Below, piece by piece: positions 56,801 to 64,000 of a DNA stretch of 64,000 bases. Numbering within the stretch: the stretch's first letter is position 1; the number at the start of each line of letters is the position of its first letter. A program made the translations under genes and the position numbers. Origin of the DNA: Cylindrobasidium torrendii FP15055 ss-10 (lineage: Eukaryota; Basidiomycota; Agaricomycetes; Agaricales; Physalacriaceae); NCBI GenBank assembly GCA_000934385.1, contig KN880500.1, forward strand, positions 49,192-113,191. The letters run 5' to 3'. The notes below the pieces were generated by a model. The model did no database searches. It had not been told where the DNA came from and worked only from the letters and a program-made list of their open reading frames with translations.

Positions 56801-58002
56801 GTCTGCACAAATTTCAGCGGATGCATACTACAGTTCTGACTTGAGCTTATATATCGAGCATTGGAAGGTCTTCTGAGTGAACACTCATACAAAGACTAGG
56901 GATGTTTGTTTGCATTTCGCTTTGGACCCGTAGGAGTCATATCTTTTCTGGTCAAGCGTATCGAACGAGTGAAGGTACGGGCTTGCCGACTGGAGCAAGA
57001 ATGTGTCGAGTCTTGACGAACTCTCTGCATAGCATTGTCTAACATCTAATATCTATCACAAGACGCTACACTAGGTTAGGTGACACTTTTCCAGCGATGT
57101 TCGACAGGAGCCTTGAATAAACTCGGATTACAATGAGCATGGGCGAGACTTGAAGCTTTGAAGCTTGAAGCTCAGAGTGATAGCATGGTTCGAGTGCGTT
57201 AGCATAGATAGAGATGACTTGTATAGGGAGCGCTGAAAGTAGAAACTGGGGTCTAACTCACTTGTCAGGCCTGGGCGCTGACTTCGCGGAAAATAACGCA
57301 ATTGTGGTTGGGCGGAGACGGTTTAGAGGAATATGAATTGCGCGTACAAGTTACAAGTAGTGCATACAGCTGCGAGAAACAAAGACATGCACGATATTTC
57401 CAGCAGTGGAGAAAGTTATTCAAAGGGTGTAGGGGTTGTAGAGTTGTAAGCGTCGGCGAGGACTATGCGCGCATCATAAACAATGTGACAATGGTACCAC
57501 TCGCGGCCTGAAAGTCGCCATCGTCGGAGAAGCGCGAGTGCTCATCGAGACTTAGTACTCCTTGGAGCGCCTTGGGGATGGAGGCCGTTCCAGGATCAAG
57601 TCAGTATGAATAACAGGAGCGTGCATAACACGCACCTGGGATTTTCCTTTTTCTTTCTCCGCCAGGCCCTTTACGCGGCAACCTCTAGCAGACCTCTAGG
57701 ATGGAAAGATAACCTCCGGGTCGTTGCGGACCGACTGGCGTCGAGTAGACGCGCCTGCAAGGCTGTGGAAAACCGGACGCTTAGAGCCGCGGCTGAAGGA
57801 GGGCACAAAGAGCTGGGACATCCAGAACGAGAATTCGCGCGCGACAATAAACCACCATGCAACGCAAGACATGTGAGAACAGAGGATGCAGTCTAACTGC
57901 CTTGCATTTGACCATCGTGGTCGCTGATGCGGATGTTCGCGGCGACTGCCGACGCGAGTGGCTCATGCGATCGCGATACTCAATTTAGCTCCGACAACCA
58001 CC
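56801..58002. other. Intergenic
   Basis: No supported gene between the divergently transcribed genes at 56800 (minus) and 58003 (plus). A CATAACACGCACC sequence near 57628 is related to the dispersed repeat core. Confidence 0.4.
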
Positions 58003-59937
58003 ATGGCTCGTCCTTTCGCGGATTCAGAACAACCCGAAATGGCTGATTTCTATGTTAGCACACTCTTACGTTGCAAACTGCTTTTCTGATATCGTCCAGA
58101 ACAAGGCGCTGTATGGAGACGTTAGCGCACTGCAAGAATTCGCCTATCTCTCCTTATCCATAAACATCCGGAAGTACGAAGCTGAGATAACTCAACTCAT
58201 TGCGATGTCCTTGAACGCGGAACGCCTGGACTTCTTGTGCACTGCTGTAAAACATCTGGACGACCAAGCATCAAACGAGCTATCCGCGTCCTCCTTCCGA
58301 GCTGAATATGAGGCCGCATTACTGTTCACCGCTCACTATAGCGCAAGGGAATACTCGCCATCCGCATTGTACGATCAACTCATCCCCGACGTTATTGCTT
58401 GGGTTTCCTTCTTCTCTTCGAATCCGGCATGGCTCGACGAGCAGTACCAAAGATGTTCGGCATGCTGGCGCATATACTGAAAGGGCTAGTACAGCACAGA
58501 ACCCACCGAGACTCCTGCGGCACAGAATATCGATTCGTTCTTGCAAAAGTCGTCTCCTGTTGGCTTTTCCTTTCTGCCCAGACGCTTTCCATGGATACTG
58601 CGTCTTCCGGGACCATGCTATTCAATCTACGCTGCTACGCGGTCCTTCTCAAAGATGCATTCCGGAAGCGTCCCAACGATACTCTTTCCCAAAGAATGGC
58701 TACGGCACTCTATGCTCGCGCAGACGAAGTTGCTAGAGCTCTGGTTGGCTTTGTTGTCACGGATTTTGGAGATCGAGGGAAGCCCATCGCCGATGGATGG
58801 CATGACCACGTTCGCCTGATGTGCTCAATGGCTGGCTGGCCTCTATCTCGTCCTGCTTTCTATGCGCATGGTGTGATTGACGTCGTCTGTCGGTTGACGC
58901 GGCGTCTCGCTCGCCCCGAAACTATGCTTTTGGACGACCTACCTCTCCTCGAAACCGCCATAAATCTGTTGCTCTCTACCCTCGGAGGTCTTCTTGTTGG
59001 GCCTATCGCAACAATGGAGGCGTTAGAAGCGCAATGCCTCCCCACCGTCTTGCGTATGCACGGTTTCTTTGGGCACACGAGACTTGATCCCAATTCGGAC
59101 AAGACCGCGGACTATCACATCGTCTCTGCTCTGGCCACTATCAGGGGACTCAGCCAAGTTCCATCGTTCCATAGGGTCGTTCGGAAGTCATTGCGCTGTA
59201 TAGATCGAATGATAAGCACCGACGCGCTCAGCCTCTCAGGATGGGTTGAGACAGAGTACCGACAATTGTGTCAACAATTCGAGTCCAGTACGCCAACCTT
59301 TCTGGAGACGCTCGAGAGGTGTCTGGGGACGCGCGAGAGGGTGTTATGTGCCGCTCAACATGATGTCTGTCTCATCTACTCTATCTGGTTGTCGGAGTGA
59401 GCTAATTAACATGGCAGTGCACGAGCGTCCATACCAGCGCCTTGGGACGTACCACCAAGCGCTGCGGTGGATGCAAGATGGTCGTTCACTGCTCTACAGA
59501 ATGTCAGCGATGGCATTGGGCCGACGGTCGTCATCGCCTGCACTGCAATCGCCTTCGACAGTCCCAGTCTCGTATGCAAGGAATCGTTCACTCGGCGGTT
59601 TATGCTGACCTTTTTCTTAGTCCAGTCACTGTATACACCAGTCGACTTCATCGACTTGGTTGCTATCAGCGAGATTGTATTGACGGGACTCAAAGCGACC
59701 AATCTGAGCCACCTACTTCGAAGTCATGGGAAAGACGTCTTGGCAATGGACCTGTCCACTGGCGACTCAGCTCGAATGGATAACCTGCGGAAGTTCCTCA
59801 GTTCCGATGGTTTCGGGTCCAGCGACGAAGGGCACTGGCAAGAACTAAGAAAGCAACGCGCCCCGCAAAGCGTGAGGTCGTTGTACGTTTTGATAATGAT
59901 TGGACGATGGCCGTTGGACTTAACGAACATGGACTGA
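58003..59937 (+). CDS. MYND zinc finger protein with frameshift in exon 2
   Basis: Exons: 58003-58053, 58100-59364, 59418-59571 and 59621-59937; introns in the same places and phases as in the paralogue at 61917. It starts MARPFADSEQPEMADFY and carries a long helical region (ALYDQLIPDVIAWVSFF; MEALEAQCLPTVLRMHGFF). A MYND finger follows: LCAAQHD joined to CTSV, RCGGC, HCSTEC, RHRLHC. The C-terminal domain has DFIDLVAI and MIGRWPLDLTN. Exon 2 is one base short of a multiple of three. Near 58435-58445 (after NPAWLDEQ) the frame must shift to reach VPKMFGML, which aligns with TPKLLALS of the paralogue. Everything else is intact, so this is either a fresh pseudogene or a sequence error. MYND domains bind proline-rich peptides; the partner is unknown. 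Confidence 0.85.
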
Positions 59938-60265
59938 CTGCTCAATGGTAAGGTAGATGTAGAACTGTATAAAAGCACTGGCGATGTCGACGAGTCTTAG
60001 CTGAAATGTAAAATTATACCTTTTTCATCCCATGTTCGTGTAAATCAAAAGGTAGCTCGGTGTGGGCACTTCACTCTCCAAGCGTTGGGGGTTCATATTA
60101 ATATACATACTGGAAAAGGCAAATTGTATTCATGTTCAATGAGTGTTAATGATGAGTGTCGTAAACCAAGCGTGCTACATGCTAAACGAGAGTGTTTATA
60201 TAATCTATCTTGAAATCGAACCCATGCTTCATATCCTCTCCATGCTGGAGGTATCAAACGACTTT
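59938..60265. other. Intergenic, convergent 3' ends
   Basis: Between convergent genes; nothing recognised. Confidence 0.5.
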
Positions 60266-61318
60266 CTACGCAGCTCTTGTAGTCGTCTTCACAGTCTTCC
60301 TCGTCCTGTGCCCATAAACGTCGTATTCTGTTACCACCTTTGTTGTTGTCTTGGTCTTGTGCTCGCGGTGCTTCTTGTTCCAAAGCAGTTCGTGTGGCTG
60401 GGCCGCAGGAGAATACGCCTCGCGTATTGCAGCAATCTCCAGGGCGCGAGAACCCGTCTGACCACCAAAACATACCCCGTCGTCCGGCTGAGTCGCACAG
60501 TACGCTGCGTGTTGGGCTAACGCAGAGGCAGTCATTGGTGTGGGAGGCGCTGATGAAGGTCTAATGGTTTTCTCAGCAGAGTCTGTGTTGCTAAGAGAGG
60601 AGTGGCGCGAGCGGTGCGACTTGTGGCTATTGTGCCTCGAAGACTTTGGGATAGCCTCGGATGGTGCATGTTGAGAACTGTGACGAGAACGCGTAGGAAG
60701 AGGTGGTAACGGAACCTGAGGAGGTGGTGGTAGCGGAGCTCGAGGAGGTGGTGGTAGCGGAGCCTGAGGAAGCGCCGGTGGTAGGGGAGCATGAGGAGGG
60801 AGTGGGTTGGCCATAGCAGTGGAAGACAAATTGTAGTTCGAGCTCATGAGAGAGCCGTTGATCGGAGGGGCAAACATCATGGGACTCATATTACTTCCTT
60901 TGTCGCCATAGTATGCATACGCATTAATCCCTGTAGACTCAGGGTACGAGCTAGTCGAAACGCGAAAAGCACTGCCTGAATGTCCAGAAGGAATAACGCT
61001 ACCTGCGAGCTGACCATTCGCATTATGATCCGCACCGGCGGCGGCTGAGCCACGGGCTTCCGACGGCACGTACATTTGAGGAAGTGCGCCTCGAATGGTG
61101 CTCATGGATGATGCGTAGCCAGATCCAGCTTGAGAATTTGTGACAGCCTGAGGCAACCCCACGCCATATGCGGAGCCTGCGTGAGACCCGCCGGTGGTGG
61201 GGAAGACGCAGGCTGAACCGTTCGCAGAATGAACGTTCATGTTTCCGTGTGTAGACTGAGCGTACGCGGTGCCTGAGTGATGAGAAGACGTGCGCGATGG
61301 CTCGTATTGTCTGCTCAT
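60266..61318 (-). CDS. Proline-rich unknown protein
   Basis: An intronless frame of 350 residues starting MSRQYEPSRTSSHHSGTAY. The N-terminal half repeats a (H/Q)(S/A)G(T/S)(A/G)(Y/F) motif (HSGTAY, HAGSAY, QAGSGY, HSGSAF). Residues about 170-212 are a proline-rich array of A/V-PLPP units (PLPPPPRAPLPPPPQVPLPP). A His/Ser/Arg-rich block follows (SSRHNSHKSHRSRHSS), then a Lys/Thr-rich C-terminus (KTKTTTKVVTEYDVYGHRTR). No family recognised. The proline-rich array is notable because MYND fingers of the two flanking genes belong to a domain class that binds proline-rich ligands. A TATAAAAG box lies about 130 bp upstream (61448-61455). Confidence 0.72.
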   Translation of the reverse strand: MSRQYEPSRTSSHHSGTAYAQSTHGNMNVHSANGSACVFPTTGGSHAGSAYGVGLPQAVTNSQAGSGYASSMSTIRGALPQMYVPSEARGSAAAGADHNANGQLAGSVIPSGHSGSAFRVSTSSYPESTGINAYAYYGDKGSNMSPMMFAPPINGSLMSSNYNLSSTAMANPLPPHAPLPPALPQAPLPPPPRAPLPPPPQVPLPPLPTRSRHSSQHAPSEAIPKSSRHNSHKSHRSRHSSLSNTDSAEKTIRPSSAPPTPMTASALAQHAAYCATQPDDGVCFGGQTGSRALEIAAIREAYSPAAQPHELLWNKKHREHKTKTTTKVVTEYDVYGHRTRKTVKTTTRAA

Positions 61319-61916
61319 ACTCGAAGATGTGCTAAGAGCAGCGGTGAGGACATCCGAACGCTGATGATCGAGTTAGACACTTACTGCAAGTTACAAATCC
61401 CTAAGGGATGGGACCGCACAAGACGCGCGACACGCTTTCGGTTCTCTTTTATAGTCGTGAATGAAACCTTCGATCAATTAGCAAGGCCGCAACTGCGGCA
61501 ATTGTGTTTGGCCCTTTGTTGCTAGCTCTTTGTTGCACAACACTTGTGGGACGGCAGCGGGACCCTTGATCTGTATTCGACCTTTGTCAGACAGTAAGAC
61601 CGGGTAGATAGTCCTTGGTCTTTCACAGAGGCCAAGTGTGCGAGGACAATGGTCAGCGGGCTGACAGAACAGATCCAAGGCTTTCGCACAGTAGCTATCA
61701 CAATCACAGTGTGCACGTTGTCGATGCCACTCACTGCATAATAGATCCGCGTCCCTCAGAGCAGCCGGTTAGATTTGATACTACTCATCGAGACCTGCGT
61801 GGGACGTATAGAGCAATCCGATTCCTTTGTGGCCGACATCAGAGTTGCGGCATTTGCCGGGAGGCGAGATCTTATTTCGATCGCCGACCCAAAGTCAACG
61901 ACTTACCACCATCGAG
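61319..61916. other. Intergenic, divergent promoters
   Basis: Lies between the divergent genes at 61318 (minus) and 61917 (plus); apart from the TATA-like box near 61450 nothing recognised. Confidence 0.45.
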
Positions 61917-63926
61917 ATGCCTCGTCCTTTCGCGAATTCTGGAATAGAGGGCCTGGAAGATGTATATGTAAAGTCTCCCTTGCAATTTCGCAGTGATATC
62001 CTTACTAATGGCATTCGTATACTCGCAGGCCAAGGCTCTTCCTGGAGACAACCTCGCTGCACTGGAAGAATTTGCATCGAATTTCGAAACAAGCTCGTTC
62101 CCAAAATGGGACAAGGAGATCACCAAACTAATTTCAGCATACATGAATCTTGAGCGCCTCGAGTTGCTTCGCAACGCCGCGCGCAATCTGGGAAATCAAG
62201 CAGAATCATCTCATAGCGCGTTGTTGCCCTACTTCCAGGCGCAGTATCAAATCTCGTTGATTTTCGTCTTTCATTACACCTCTGAGAGATATTATCCGTC
62301 CGCTTTATACGACAACCTTCTTCCCGACTTCATTGCCTGGGTTTCTTTCATTTTCTCTCATCCGACCCTTTCAGCAAAAACACCAAAGCTACTTGCGCTG
62401 TCTTCTCGGACTCTGGTTGAAATACTAAGGCATCAGGGTTACCGAAACTCGTTTTATGTCAAGTATCCGTCCGTTCTCGAGGATGCTGTGTCCTGTTGGG
62501 TCTTCCTCTGCGCTGAGGCGCTCGCCCTCGTCGATTCGCCGACTCCCGAGGCTGTATTCAATATACGTGCTTTCCCGCAGCTCTTCATGAGTTTACTCGA
62601 AGCGAACCCCGAAGATACTCTGTCGTCCAGGCTGGAGGCGACAATTGAGGCGCGCGCAGACGATGTCGCTAGATCGTGTGTTGGCGTCATTGTCAAATGT
62701 GGGGTGGCAGATGTAGGGGATAGTAGGAATGTTATCACCGGCGAATGGTTTGCCTCTCTCCGCCTGCTGTGCATCTTGGCGAACCTGTCAAGAATGCAAC
62801 CAGCTCTTCACGCACACGACGCCATCAATGTTGTCTGTAGACTGATGCGGCGCTTCGCCCGTTTCGAGATCCCAGTCGTCGAAATTCCAGTGTTGGGTGC
62901 GCTGATGCGAAATTTGCTATTATGCTTTGAGGAGCTTCTTCGCGGTCCCCTCGCCGCGATGGAGGCATTGCAGGCTCAATGTCTCCCCACCCTTCTGCGC
63001 ATGCACGCCTCTTTCTCACAAACGCGTCATCAGTCCGTGACTTCCCCCAAAGCCGTCGACGAGTCTATCGTCTCGATCATGCGAACTATTCGAGGCTATA
63101 GCCAGATACCGTCGTTCCAAAAAGTGATCAGAAAGTCTGTGCGCCGCATAGAGCAAATGCGGGGCGCTGAGACGGGTGCACTCATCATTTCTGGGAAGGT
63201 CGCGGATGAATACACGATGATATGCCGATATTTGGAGTTGACTGCGACGATGCATTCGAGAATGAGCGCTAAGGCATCATGGTGCGCTGCGCGATGGAAT
63301 GTAGGCCTTTGTCCGCTCAAACGTCTTTGTACTGACTATCTTGGTAGTGTAAGAGATGGCAAATCGACGAGCCCCATCCTGGGAAATACTGTGGGGGTTG
63401 CAAAGCCGTCGTTTATTGCTCTTCAGAGTGCCAGCGCTGGCATTGGGTGGAAGGAAATCATCGTGTTCACTGTCTCCCACTCCAACGGTCTCAATTTTGT
63501 GCGTGCCGGAATGAATTTTCACTTTCGCGCATGGCTGATGACGGTTTTCCAGTGACCTCGCCGTATAATCCGCTGGGATACATCGATTTGGCCACTGTGG
63601 TGTTCATGGCATCCGCAAGACTCCAAGTCTCGCCTAATGACTGGATTCGAACGATGGATCCTAGCAAACATGTTCTCATAGACGATCTAGCCACCGGGCT
63701 TACTCAAGTAGACGACCTCCAGAAAATCCTAAGAGTGTTGACGTTTCGCTACTCTGACATGGGGCATTGGAACGAAATCGCAAAACGCCGCGTTCCAAGA
63801 GACCCGACCTCTCCGTACATCCTTCTGACGATTGGGGACTGGCCGCTCGAGTTGACGAACCTGGAGCGACTGGTAGGGAACGGGGTCGACGTCGAATTGT
63901 ATGATGCTCCTCAGAGTACACCTTGA
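61917..63926 (+). CDS. MYND zinc finger protein
   Basis: Exons: 61917-61967, 62029-63300, 63348-63498 and 63553-63926; introns of 47-61 nt with phases 0, 0 and 1, 615 residues. It starts MPRPFANSGIEGLEDVY. Residues about 20-430 are helical without a named domain (YYPSALYDNLLPDFIAWVSF; RGPLAAMEALQAQCLPTLLR). The MYND finger uses C436, C442, C456, C459, C465, C469, H479 and C483; its first pair is C-x5-C and is split by the intron after N441. The C-terminal domain includes GYIDLATVVF, IDDLATG and SPYILLTIGDWPLELTNLER. This MYND-plus-C-terminal layout is common among uncharacterised mushroom proteins. It is the intact partner of the frameshifted paralogue at 58003. Role unknown; protein-protein contact through MYND is the family expectation. 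Confidence 0.93.
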
Positions 63927-64000
63927 TTTTGGACTAAACGTATAACGAATCCCAAGCCGGTTACTTACGCGAAGAATTCATGTCGAGCTTGTTCTTGATC

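Noticed and set aside
63960..64000. Possible exon end with GTAAGT donor on the minus strand at the window edge
   Set aside because: Only about 30 bases of open frame are visible; too little to call a gene.

Overview
The window is nuclear DNA of a basidiomycete fungus, most probably an Agaricomycete. Most genes are split by very short introns of about 45-65 nt with GTRNGT-like donors. Recognisable proteins include a Zn2Cys6 factor, a Urbs1/SreA-like GATA factor, a microsomal P450 with micro-exons, MYND-finger proteins, an HNH-type family, COX4/5 and a Dot5-type peroxiredoxin. Exon structures below were rebuilt by hand from reading frames, splice sites and phase agreement. Names rest on motifs seen, not on searches.

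Layout. About 2-12 kb is a dense array of small two-finger Cys/His proteins, both intact and broken, and includes a ~1.8-kb segmental duplication. At 14.8-16.4 kb is a Zn2Cys6 transcription factor on the minus strand. About 17-22 kb is gene-poor. At 22.4-27 kb are a long member of the Cys/His family and a classical three-finger C2H2 protein. At 27.1-31.4 kb a large inverted duplication carries two HNH-like genes facing each other; the COX4/5 gene lies between them, and its last exon is copied in the right arm. At 31.7-32.6 kb is a peroxiredoxin. At 34-37.4 kb are another Cys/His member and a three-finger C2H2 factor. At 40.2-43.5 kb are an unknown Cys-rich-start protein and a 12-exon P450. At 45-57 kb there are four more Cys/His members, two small unknown genes with the same tiny first exon, the GATA factor behind a dense GATAAG cluster, and a foldback element with 68-bp arms. 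At 58-64 kb two tandem MYND paralogues flank a proline-rich gene.

The dominant theme is a locally expanded family with at least 13 copies here. A typical member has a TATA box 40-95 bp upstream, an 8-23 nt first exon (exactly 11 nt in eight members), a phase-2 intron of about 55 nt, then a Cys/His exon. In the main subfamily this exon reads C-x2-C-x-W ... H-x4-H ... C-x2/4-C ... H-x(4-5)-H followed by G-x-(Y/H)-x-G-E/T. A second subfamily repeats a CCSVPGCAYYAVPF-like finger ending in H-D-x-E-(W/C)-H. Copies range from intact through fused and internally duplicated to truncated and frameshifted, the pattern expected of birth-and-death evolution. Function is unknown; nucleic-acid or protein binding through zinc is the obvious inference. 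The housekeeping and regulatory genes are scattered singly, and no biosynthetic cluster is evident.
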